A stretch of 64,000 nt of DNA from Adineta ricciae (lineage: Eukaryota > Rotifera > Eurotatoria > Adinetida > Adinetidae), in assembly GCA_905250025.1 (NCBI GenBank), contig CAJNOJ010000339.1:1-64000 (forward strand). The letters run 5' to 3'. The notes below the pieces were generated by a model, which worked only from the letters and a program-made list of their open reading frames with translations, was not told where the DNA came from and did not search any database. This document shows, piece by piece, positions 1-12,241 of the stretch. Position 1 is the first letter of the stretch; each line of letters starts with the position of its first letter. A program made the position numbers and the translations under genes.

Positions 1-3000
1 AAGATTTTTCTTTCAATTCAGAGATATCATCGCTCATCCAATACATGAACCTTGATGTCGAGTGTACAAAATCTAATATCTATATTGGCTTTTTTTTACA
101 TCTTCTTGTTAGGTCGGATACCTGATTATCTTCAAAGCGTATCAGTGAGTTTCGATTCTTTTTCTCATCTTCTAACAGGAATATTGTTATATCGTTTATG
201 AGAAAGTAAGTCATCAGCACGTCTCAGATTAGCTTGATCTTTTCTCTTCTTTCTCTTCTTCTCCAACTCTCTCGTCTTGCCTCTCTCTCTCTATTTGGGC
301 TATTGTCGACGATTGATCTGATGACTGTGGGAGATAACTACTTCTCTTTTTTTCCGAGTTGTTCGCCTGTGGCGTCTCGGATCTTGCATCACATTTCTGT
401 TATGTCCGTTACAACGAATGCTAGTAGTACAGCATGCCCATTTATCATTGCTCCACCCTAATAATAGCCAATACTCTTCAGCTTGCTCAATGATGACAAA
501 GAAGTAAATAAGTAAGTTGAAACTTTTGTTTCATATTCTATCTATTCTATTGTCCTTGACGAGATTTAACGTAAGATCGATTGCTCGTATCGATGGTGTT
601 TAGTTCAAGTATATCTATCTTTTTTCATTGTCAATATACATTGTATATGTATGGAGAGCACAAAAGATTAATGCATTCGAAATACAGAGACGACATCGAC
701 GACTGGTTAAGCACATGTGGATACATGCAATAAAAGAGTTATTATATAATGAATGAGATCTGTTCGACTACCGTACCATATATTTACATGCATATATGAT
801 GAGCATAGTTTCATTCAATGTCATATACAATTTCATCTAGATTGAGTCAAAAGAAAACAAGAAAAAAAATTATAGATAAAGTGATTACATCATTGTCTTC
901 TATGAGACTAATGAAGGAGAGCTGTTGCTGTCGTTGTCATTTCAACTCCATTACAGTTTCATGTAAACGAGACAAGATCGTTGCATTTCTCTTTCCTATC
1001 TTACATGGAATATGCTGTAAGCAGTCGAATGCGTCATGCCGCCGCTGTTACTGCTGGTGATGATGATAACGGTAGTACACACTGTTTACATAAGTAATTA
1101 TTGTTTATACTAGTGGAGAGAAGTCAAAAGATAGATAGATTTATATATATATGCATATTTTCATCTCTTTTTTTTTGTATTTATTGAGCAATAAAAGAAG
1201 CACGATACGATTTCTCTCCGTGCATTAGTCTTTCTTTTTCAAGCTGAAAATTATATAAAGAAATATCTAATTTGTTATGATTGTACATTAGAAGTTGCTT
1301 GAGATATAAAAATGATCGACGCACGTACACATTCATGCTTGAGACAGCCGACGGACAACATGATGAATAAATCAAATTGTTCACGGCCAAAATCGACACA
1401 CACACACATACTCATACAATATATGTATATACAAAGACAGTGTCGAATTAGAATAACTAACACAATTACGCTCTATGAGTCTGTATTGAGTTGTCGCCGA
1501 TGTTCGTTTGATAATGCAATCTTCTCTCTTATAATGATGTTGGTCAGTTTGATTTTTCTCTTCTTCTTTCCTCTAATCGGATGTCAGTATTTCCGAATCA
1601 AATCAATGATGGTAAACGATGATGACCCTTTTTTTTCTGAGTAGCTTGTTCTTTTTCTGATCGTAATTTACAATCCAGTTTTCCTCATTCTCTCTTCTTG
1701 TAGAATACGATCTCGGAGCCGTAGAGATAAGTAGTATGTGAAATGTGCTAAGAGTTGACCATCATTTCTAGTCGCGTGATGTTCGCATGCGTATGTGCGT
1801 CGCGTCACAGACATGCAGTGCCACAAGAGGAATGTATTTACATATATGCAATGTCCAATTGAGATGTGTATATGTATGTTTTGTAGCGAATCTAATTGCT
1901 TGTTAAAGTCGCGTTATGTGTCGTCTAATCCTTTACGCTTCTATCATCAGCCGTGTGTGTGTGTACACATTTTCACAAGGGAGTTAACTTCTTCGTTGTG
2001 AACATGTCAGACAGTTTGATTTTGATAATACGTATTTCATACACACAGTTTGAAATGTCTAATCGATCTTCTTTCTTTTCTTGCTTATTCATTTGTTTCT
2101 TACTCTCTGTCTATCACACGTTGATTGACGTATGTTGAAGTTGAATAGAGTAAAAAACAATTTGTTTGGAGTACTGCATGGCTGCTTATCTCTAATAATG
2201 ACGGTGATAATGGTGATGGTAGTTTGTTATGGAATGAAAGAATAAGGAAGAGCCTTGAGTATCTTCATATAGATATTTGATACATAGACAGTCATCAGAG
2301 CAAACGTTCATCTTCATCAATTTTTCCTGTTTCGACCTTCTTCGACAGTTTGACGTATTTAGATAAATCTATTCTTGTCTAGATGTAATTAAAATACGAG
2401 GTGAGAGATTTAACAGTTGTTGCCATTGTATAAATATATGTATATGCAGCGAGATGTGTCTATGTCTATATATATATATATAGTTGACTTTGTTTAGTTT
2501 GAATTTGTTCAATGTCGGCAACGAGCATTGTATTCGAAGGTCCAATAAATATAATGTCCATCAGCAAGAACAACAATATGAGACGGAAATCGATTAGACT
2601 TTTTCTCTTTCCCTGCCACATTTTCACTTCACATTTAATGTCGAACTATTGAGATGAACATCCAATACAGTTCGTCTTTTGTCTTGCCGTCGTTCTGTTC
2701 TCTCTCGGGAGATTGTCGAATTTCCTTTTGTCGCCTGTCTCTTGCCAGGTATTGTGTCTCGCTATTATTCTGACTGTAGTTAGTTTCTTTCGTGCATCGA
2801 CAAGTAATTGAGACGTGTTCCGGTTGTGAGTCGATTTTCCGGATTTTCTATGCCGATTGGACACGCTGTATTCTCTGTTAGATGATGACTCTCTCTCTCC
2901 CTTTGTTCTAATATGCAAAGTATCTTCATTCCACATGAACGAAGTCATTGTTCAACAAGTCACCTGGAATTCTTCTTTTTGCAGCGTAACACATTCAGAT

Positions 3001-3949
3001 CATCAAGAGAAAGACAAACGATAACACGATTTGTTTCATACCTATGCACAGACAACGATGATAATGGGTGATGAGTGAAATCGTATGTGTACTCGTACAT
3101 AAACGGTTAGGATGATACTAACCGTTGATGACATATATGACGTGCGGCGGCGAGACATCCCAATTCGATAATTGGTATTACTCGACACCGAAGCGAGGTT
3201 TTCTTCTTTGTTCGCTAAAAGAATGTGCACCGTTCTGCTAATTAAATCTTGACCTTTTTTTCCTCTTCTGTTGATACTGTCGATGAATTCAATTGATTTT
3301 TTGTTTTCAAAACGATAACAATAAGAAGAAAAGACAACTTATCCTCCATTTCTCGAGTGATCCGTCAAGAAACATCATTAATCGTTTCTATGTGCCGCTC
3401 ATTATTTTAACCATGAATACGAATAAGAAATGAATAAATCCGATAACCTTCATCTCTCGTTCGATGTTTGATCTTTTATAAAAGAAGCAAGTCTTTATTT
3501 CATCTAGTTCTTTTTTTTCTCTCTCTCCCTCTCCCTTCAGTATTCATTTCACACATTTGTTTAATTATAAAAGACAAGATTATTCTTTCCATATCCATTG
3601 CATCACATCTATCGACGAAAAAAAAAAATGAAAACGTGCATCAATCCTTTCACTCTCTTTCTTTTGCCTGATCGATCATATATATATATGAACATGAGAT
3701 GAGCATGTCCTATGCATGCTTGAATTATTTTCAAAATCTTTCTTCTCTTCTTATTCTCTCATAACGACTAATAATGTTAAGTTCATCGTACTAGAAGAAC
3801 GCGAGCGAGCTGTAAATTGGATGATTTCTATCTCTTCACACGCGCACGCTTTCTCGGATCGTTTTTGTAACATAGAATAATCGAATCTGCATCGAAGAAG
3901 TGAAATCTCTTTTTCTTCTTTCTAGATTAATTCATTTCCATGTCATATT
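1..3949. other. Gene-free region upstream of plexin
   Basis: I see no convincing coding exon here. The open frames are short, low in complexity and show no domain signature. The DNA is AT-rich, with pyrimidine tracts and small (TA)n and (CA)n runs. A minus-strand stretch near 1-84 stays open for about 23 codons and could be an exon of a gene continuing off the left edge, but I could not join it in frame to a neighbour. The last few hundred bases probably hold the plexin promoter and 5' UTR. Confidence 0.5.
2466..2482. repeat. (TA)n microsatellite
   Basis: A short uninterrupted TA dinucleotide run in the non-coding region upstream of plexin. Confidence 0.8.
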
Positions 3950-6900
3950 ATGAATATTCATATCATTCTACTCCTCCTGTTTGATTCAATCAATTTTCTT
4001 CGTACAATTCATGTTGATTTTCCAAATCCATTACAACGTTTCGTTTACGATGATCTAACAAATACAATCGTATTAGCCTCAGTCAATCACATTTATTCAT
4101 TGAATGCCAGTGATTTAACAACTCTATCTCAAATCAATCTTTTACCTCATGAAAATGATAATCAGTGTTTATTAACGAACAAAACATCTCATTCCGCTGT
4201 AAATTATTACTTCCCCACCATATCCTACCTTTCACCATCGTTGAATGGCACTTATAATCAATTACTTTTGTTATTCAATCAAACAGTATTAATCTGCTCG
4301 ACAACGAATCGCGGTGGTTCGTGTCAATTACGATCGTTAACAAATCTCGATCTTTTGAAAAATTCTTCTCAACGTCTTGTCTCATCATCACCATTCTATC
4401 CATCCATTGGTTTTGTTAGCGAGAACAATCCATTTCTATATCTAGCGAATACCTACGATCCACTTTGTGATCCATTCTATGAAATTCCGACGATCAGTGG
4501 CCGATTGCTCACCGATGATTTCCTTTCGATTATAAACTTCAATTCAGGTCAATCAGCATTACAACAATCGACTTACACTCTACGATTGTTGAATACACGG
4601 TTAATTAAAGATTTCTTCCTTTCGTATATCTACGGATTTGAACATGGAAATATTTCGTATTTTCTTACGATTCAACAGTCAGACGTGTCGCACACTCGAC
4701 CAGCGAAAGTCCAAACGAAAATTCTACGTTTCTGTCAGCCCGTTAAACAATCGATTATCAAAAGCTATGTCGAAATGCCCATCGCCTGTGGCCATCATTA
4801 CCCTTACTTAGTCACGGGAAAATTTTCGAAAGAAACGGAGACTTTTTATGGAATCTTTCGTAATACTACATTAGCAAATTCATCAAATACCGCACACGCT
4901 GTTTGTGCTTACTCGATTGATTCCATCCGAGAAGCGTTTTTTCAAACTATAAAACATTGCATCGTCGATGGTAAAGGTTATCGTGGCTTAGGTTTTATTA
5001 GTCCCGATACCCGTTGTGTATCGAATAAAGTAAGACATTCAATTTGTCGCGAAAGACATATTGTTTTTCTCTATTAGAATCTAAATGAAATCAATCATGA
5101 TTACTGTCCGGATAATGATGATAGTTTTTCTCAATATCCAATTGGTGGTCATCGATCATTAGAACAAATTCAGCCGATTATTGAATTTAATGACAAAATT
5201 AATATGACAGCGATCGAAATCGTTCCTTTAGAAAAAGACGTCATGATTTTACTTGGAGACGATCAAGGAACTGTGTACACAGTAAGATTTTCTTGCTGAG
5301 TCGTCGCGTTGTCCTAAGAATATGTTGTTTGTAGTTTCAAACATCGAATAAGAATCAAGTTCAGAAGGACAATTATCCATCGTCAGTAATAATTGATTTG
5401 AAAATCATTAATAAAAGTCTCTCCGTACGAAACGCTAATCTTCTCGTGTTGACTAATAATCAGGTAAGAATGCAATTTTCTTCTGTTAAATTTAGTTAAT
5501 TATACATGTTAACAAAATGTGCGTTTTCAATCAACTTTACGTGTTTGTTTCTTCATATGTAGGTCATTAAACAAAAATTAAGTACCTGTGAACAGTATGC
5601 AACATGTGATCAATGTTCGAAAATCGACCGTTGTCATTGGTGTTCTCGAGAGAAAAGGTAACATTCGATTGATAATGAATGCGCAAGTCAAGTTTGAATC
5701 TTCTAGATGCGCATCTTCATTTGAATGCGTTGACAAAAATTATCGATATGAAAGGAATAGTGAAATTAATACTTGCACGAGCATCGAACGAGTCTCTCCG
5801 GATACGATTTCGTTGCATGCATCCGATATTCAAGTAAGGAAGTTCTTTTTGTTTGACGTTTTCTTCTTTTCTCATCGAAGTATTGTAGTTGGAGATCGTT
5901 TTGAACATACCATTACAAAGTAATCTGGATGAATATCAATGCCAGTTTGAAATCGATGAACAGAAAGGTTTGATAGTTAGCACGAATGCCGTTCTTCTAG
6001 ACGAGAAAACGCTGAAATGCTTTCCACCTACTCTGTCAAATCTGAATCAATGTAAGAAACGATGAATTCTTTGGTTAAACATTCGATTTTTTTGTGTCTA
6101 GCCGTTTACCATGTAGTTCTCTCGTTACATCACGTCAAAACGAATTTATCTTTTGCCTATGCAAAATTACTGTTCGTCAATTGTTCGAATATATTCTCGT
6201 GTTCGTCTTGCACGAAGTATTCGAATCAATGTGTATGGAATCTTCATAGTGTTAGTTGTATATCAAACGAAACGAAGAGATCTTTACTTCTACATCGAAA
6301 ACGGTTTGTCTACAATTCGAGTCAATGTCCGGCGATTTATCTGCAACAATCAATCAATCGTCTTGCTCTGAACGATGATAAGACCTTAGTTGTACATATT
6401 GAGCAATGTCCTGAACAATTCCACATTGAAACATGTCGATTGAATGATTATCGAAAACGTTTTGTATTTACGTCAGTGAGCACAAGTGTAACCCGATCGG
6501 CGAACGAAGATCAGCTCTGTTTTGTTCAATGTGCATTTCAAATGAAACCGTCGGACACATTTCCCCAAATATCATTTCATCGACCATTGAATCTTGATCT
6601 GTCGCTTGAATTAACCAATCGAACTTTCATGTCAATACCACGCTCACATCTTGTGATGTACAATTGCGAACGAATGGGTTTAAATTGCACATCATGTTTA
6701 CAATTGGATCCATCATTCGGCTGTGTCTGGTGCAATAACATGTGCATGTTCAAAACTGAAACACCACAACAGCAAATGACGTGTCAACATGTTCAAGAAT
6801 GTGTAGTGCCTGTCATGGAAGATATTGAACCGTTGTTATTGCCGATGAACGGAGGAACATTGGTAACAATAAAGGGCAGACATTTTGATTTATTTAACTT

Positions 6901-9900
6901 AACAATCGAGTTGGCGGATGTTCCGTGTCAATTAATTGAAGAAGAAAGTTCAGATACGAAAATCGTCTGTCAATCTGCTGATGCAGGTGGAATATCACGC
7001 ACCGGTTCGGTTCAATTGAAGTTTGGTCAACATGGTCCAAAGATTGAATCTCGGCAAATCGTTGCATTTATTAATCCAACAATAACATCCATTGAACCAC
7101 TCGTAGGGATAGAAAGCGGCGGTACACTCTTGACGATCGTCGGTGATAACTTGACTTTAGGAAATAGTCACATAGCTGTTTACATTGGTACACGTCCATG
7201 TCAATTACTGTCGATATCTCGTACAAAAATTCAATGTGAAACAGGCTCGTTTTCTTCGCTGATGTTAAACGAACAACAAGAAGTACGACTTATCTTCGAT
7301 CGACAAACAAAACTCAATTCCGAGAGATTCTTTACTATTGTTCCGAATCCAATACTTCGTTCGTTTGATAGTTATCATCAGTACCAAAGTTTCATCAGTG
7401 GTGGCCATCAACTTGTAATCGAAGGGGAGAATTTTCGCACAGCACAAAATATACGTTTAGAATTCAAACGAATTATATTTGTTTCGCCATTGTTCTCCAA
7501 CAAGACACATTTGATTTTCTTGACACCATCGATTCAAGAATTACATCTCAACGACGAAAGTGACTATCAGCAGGAAATCGAAATCATTCTTCATTTAGAC
7601 CATTTTAATCGAACATCGTCACTGATTTACATCAGCGATCCGATTATTTATGAACTTGAACCCATTTTGCAAACATATACCAATGAATTGATTATTCACG
7701 GAGCAAATCTAACAGCAATTGGTCATACGAAAGATAATGTTAATGTTCATATTGGATGTGATTTGTGCACGATTGTTTACCTTCAAACGGATCGAATCAT
7801 TTGTCAACCGCCGGAATATCGTCCAGCAAAATATTCGAAGACAAACCAACTTTGTTACGATTCCGAACATCCATGGATTATAGTCACGATTGATAACATT
7901 CACGCTCATGTCGGATACATGATCTATCCAAAAAAGATCGTCATTCTCGGTAGGAATCCATTCATTACCTCATACTTAACTCATTGACTTCATTTTTTTC
8001 ATTTAGGTATTATCAGCGGTTGTTTATTAACAATGCTAGCGATCATCTTAATCATTCTGATTGTTGTCTGCATTCGAATACGTTGTTCACAACGGAAATC
8101 TCGACGACGTTATCTTTACGGTCCAGGAATCACTGGCCTTAAAAACGAAAAAGAACCGTATCGAGATGATCTCTTGCGTAAATCCTATCAGAAATTACCG
8201 ATACTGGAATCGATTGTTCCTGATTCATCTGTCATACCCACGGTACCTTTACGTTCGTATATAAATTACCTTCAAGTATGTTATTTTTGTTATTTCAATG
8301 ACCCAGTTTCCTCGGTGATTTCGTACGATACACCGAAAGCGAATCTGAAACATGATTCTATCAATCAATTTCAACTGTTAATCGAGAATAATGATGCATT
8401 ACTAGAATATTTCTACAAACTGATCCTTAAATCGAAGAATAAAAAGTTTCTATCAGATCTGATCTTAACACAACGATATCATCTGAAGAAATTTCTACAA
8501 TTCAAAAACGATTATCTCTTTTTTAACATCTGCATACTTACAGGCTATGATGGCCTTGTGATCAATCAAATCACTTCATTAATCTTTCAACTTTATTACC
8601 AATTGAAATATAAAATCTGTTCGGGACCAATCGACGCGCTCGAACAAACGTGTTCGTATTATTCGTTGAATAATCAAACGATTCTTCACGATCAATCGAT
8701 CATCTTCAATTCCATCCAACTCATTGTCCATATCGATTATCCCAATCAATCGAATGATTTCTTAGTTCTACATGTCACATGTCTCTCGTGTGACACGATC
8801 TCTCAAGTGAAACAAAAGATATTGACTCAACTGAATTCCTATCGAAAATTTCAACTTCTTTCAGTCAGTGATAGTCAGTTATATTTATTAACGAACACAA
8901 AATCCTGTTCAACATCTTCATGTTCGTCGTCAAGCACTTCATCGTCTAATGTACCATTAGCGAAGAAATCGTTGTTAACACAGTTTTTCTCTAATCAGAA
9001 AAATAAGTATTCCACAACAATAACGACGACATCGAATGATTCATCCTATCGAGATTCGATCGTTTTACAATTAAATGACATTGACAATACCAATGAACAG
9101 ATAAATCATTATAGAAAATTAAATACGTTACAACACTACGGTATCATGACCGATGGATATGAATTCAAGTTAGTTTTATCCGATCGAGCAAAATTGATCA
9201 GTTATACGAATCAAACAATCTCATCAAGTAAGTGAATTAAATAACGACGACGCGGAGGATAGGTTGGATCCCTTCTTTCAATACCCAATTGTTTTGCTCT
9301 GAAAACTCAACTCCTGATTATCCGTTTTCTCTTTAGAACGAACACTTAATCGCAATCCACTTGATTGTCAATATTGTTCAACCGATCATGAGAAAACATT
9401 TAGCTATTTGACAGCATCGCCGATCCCATCTCATTCCATCGCAATCTCGTCATCAGTTGATATTGATCGTACGCATTATTTTCATCTGCTGAATCATACC
9501 TATGAAGAAATTGGTGAATCCGGACATTTGTTAATGACGAATAATCAAAGTGAAACTTATCGACTATTTGAAACAAAGTCATGCATACATTCGGTTCTGA
9601 TCAATCTTATCGAGACGTTGTTTACTAATTTTCTTCATAGTGACAATTATTTAAGCGAATTAATTGAACAATATGCACATTTTCTTCATATTTTCTATGG
9701 ACATTTTATTCCGTTTCTTTTACAAAATTTAAACTGCTTATTCGACCTTCCGATGGACAAATGTTTGAATAGTTCATTTGATATCCTTGCAACTATCTTT
9801 CAAATCGCCTGTTCGTCGCAGATTAATGAGCAACATTGCTCACTATGTCACGAATCAACAAATAACTTAGTAAGTGTAATGAAAGATATCAGCATCATAA

Positions 9901-10329
9901 TTCCAACCCGTCTATTTGATTTCAGAATATTCAAAACTGTACATTGCTATTTGCGGATGAAATTCAACGCGTTCGTTTGCATTATTCCAATGTCGAACGG
10001 CGATTAAACAATCGAAACTCCACATCTGAATATTCATCGACGAACACAGTAAGAATAAATGCCATGGCGTAGAAACACTAACTTACATTTGCTTTTTCCA
10101 GGGTGTCAATAAAACATTCGACTTGGAACCAGCGATTACGAATCATCTGATCGAATATCTGTGTTCACATGTTGAAGAGGTGAGCGTTTCTTTACTTTGA
10201 TTTTCTGTTCATTGAGAGTATTTTTGTTATTAGGTAACAGAAATGTTGAAAAGTCAATCCACTGATAACAAAAGTCTGATTCTATTTTTCAATCTCGTGC
10301 AAATGTACCGCTCCACTGGAAGAACTTGA
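3950..10329 (+). CDS. Plexin (semaphorin receptor), full length
   Basis: Cell-surface receptor of the plexin family; plexins bind semaphorins and signal to small GTPases in cell guidance. My model has 12 exons (3950-5029, 5078-5281, 5335-5463, 5563-5657, 5707-5833, 5889-6051, 6102-7949, 8007-9227, 9337-9869, 9926-10048, 10102-10179, 10234-10329) and gives 1898 aa, the usual plexin length. In order it shows a signal peptide, a sema domain, three PSI cysteine modules (one begins CEQYATCDQCSK), four IPT/TIG domains, a membrane segment just after 8030, and a cytoplasmic region. The cytoplasmic part keeps CSGPIDALE, LSCDTISQVKQKIL and RKLNTLQHYG, which match the plexin GAP and Rho-GTPase-binding regions. 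The two arginine-bearing GAP motifs are not visible (see findings). The plexin subtype cannot be assigned. It converges on ASCC1 with a gap of about 150 bases. Confidence 0.93.
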
Positions 10330-10479
10330 TCTCAGGAAATCTGTTGTCCGCATTGCAATACAAATCTCTCTACTTTTCTTCTTCTATGTTTTTATATCTT
10401 GATTATGTTTGTCTATTGTTTTCTTTTCAAATACATTGTCGATATGATGCAGAAAACAAAACAATCTTTTTACTAGGAT

Positions 10480-11822
10480 TTATTTAGTTGGCTTTAAAAC
10501 GATTTTGCTTTCACGTCCGTAATAACCTGCTTGACGATCTGGTTGATGCATTATATTCAATTGTAGTTCGTTCAATTCGATTTGCCCGAAATCGAATTGA
10601 CCAAACAGACGTAAGATTTTCTTCGCATCGAACGATTCTCTTTCTTGATTTTTCACTCGTCCGCGCGAAGTTTTCTGCGCTTCCAAAAGGCCACTATCGT
10701 CTCGTCGTAGAAGTGAATTCATCAGTGTAATGTGAAGTTTAAGACGTTCGAACTTTTGTTTCATTAAACCTGTGCTCTGCAATTCTTCGTTCAGACGATC
10801 GAGAAACGTCTGCAGACGATTGGAATTCGCTTGATCAACTAATTGAAGTTTTGCATAGAGAACATCCACGAAACTTGGATCGTCATTCATGAATTCTAAT
10901 CCTTTGACTTGAACAATAAAACGTTCTTTATCCGTGGGCATGAATTGTTTTAAAAGAATCTTTGTACACTCATTTAAGGTATCTTTGACATAATTGATTT
11001 CCGATTTGGATAATAAAACAAATGTTCCTATAGTTAAATGAAGTTTTGAGGCTTGTTGGAATAGTTCATTAGTAATGCCTCGTTCTTCTGCACATTGTTC
11101 GAGGACGTTCTTCTTGAATTCTTCGTACTTTTCTTTGAATTGACCAGCGGATGGTGATTGGCAAAGTGGGATAGAAAGAAAATGTGTGAATGGCTGCATT
11201 TGCCGACTGCGATCGATGGCAATTTCGATACGTGTGCGCGCCGTTCGAACATTAGCTTTGGTACGACTACGAATTTTTACCAGGCCAGTTTCGTCTCGAC
11301 GAGGAAAGAAGATTTGTGTATTGGTATCTTGTTCTAGTTTCTGTTTCGCTTCAGCGTTTTTGCCGATCAAAACACCGTAGAATGCAGGAGCTATGTCCAT
11401 TCCACACACGTACATATTCTCTTTCGCGAGATAGTAGATAGTATTATCGTCGTCTTCGTCTTCTTCTCGAGATGGTTTGTTTTCGCGAGCTACGAGAGAA
11501 AAGAAAAGTTTCTTAGAAACCTTATTACATTAAATGGGCAAGTGCTATGATCAGTACCAGTTTGCGGCTTGTTTTCGGATTCCACTGTCGTTCTCTTCCC
11601 TTGTGTTTTACAACTTGGTTCATCATCATCATCATCATCATCATCATTATTATTAGTATCAAGAACGTTATTCACTTGGTAGTCTGATTCATCTTCCTCT
11701 CGGTACACTTCATGCTGTTGTGTCTCAATCGATTCAAGACTCGGCAAGGATGACGGATTGATTCGATACGATCGATTGCCAATGACAAGAATCTCTGGTC
11801 GAAGAATTGACGAAGTTGACAT
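10480..11822 (-). CDS. ASCC1: ASCC1-like KH and 2H-phosphoesterase protein
   Basis: Orthologue of activating signal cointegrator 1 complex subunit 1, which works with the ASCC helicase complex in alkylation repair and transcription. Two exons (11558-11822 and 10480-11489) separated by a 68-base intron encode 424 aa; human ASCC1 is about 400. The N-terminal part is acidic, with an Asp run encoded by a GAT/CAT triplet repeat near 11620-11655. It is followed by a KH domain with the GVLIGKN loop, then a 2H phosphoesterase domain. Both catalytic HxT motifs are visible, as HLTIG and HITLM, so the phosphoesterase fold looks intact. The stop lies close to the plexin stop on the other strand. Identity is well supported by domain order. 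Confidence 0.9.
11620..11655 (-). repeat. Coding triplet repeat (poly-Asp) in ASCC1
   Basis: A CAT/ATT triplet run on the plus strand encodes about eight consecutive Asp residues, preceded by Asn, in the N-terminal part of ASCC1. Confidence 0.8.
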
Positions 11823-12241
11823 GGAGATAACTATGAAACTCTGCTGTCTAAAATCCGTTAGATAGGGAACAATAATTTATTAAACTTGCCTCATTTTTTG
11901 TCAGTTTATGTAGGCTTAGAATTTTTTTGTTGTGTGAATATGAGGAATCAAGAGAATGAGAGATGCAACTTAACTGAAACATACAGGGGGCAAGAGAAGG
12001 AAAACGGAAACGAACCAAAAGAGAAGAGTGGTTAAGACAAATAGACAAACAAACATAGAGAACGATGATGAATGAGGGGGGGAAAAGACAGTTTAATGTT
12101 TAAATAGAAGTATGTATCACACAACAAGAGAAATAGATAAAGAAAAAAAACTGAAGAAGAACCCGAACGAGAGAAAAGAAAAGCACATTCACAAGTACAT
12201 ATATAGAGTAACAGAGAGAGAGAAACGAAAGAAGTGAACAT
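11823..12241. other. Ataxin-2 3' UTR and ASCC1 upstream region
   Basis: About 420 bases between two minus-strand genes. It is purine-rich on the plus strand and has no supported coding content. It should hold the ataxin-2 3' UTR and the ASCC1 5' region. Confidence 0.5.

Noticed and set aside
1..220. Possible minus-strand exon pair at the left edge
   Set aside because: Two open stretches (about 1-84 and 134-210) flank a GT-AG interval of about 50 bases, but they do not join in the same frame and match no family I know.
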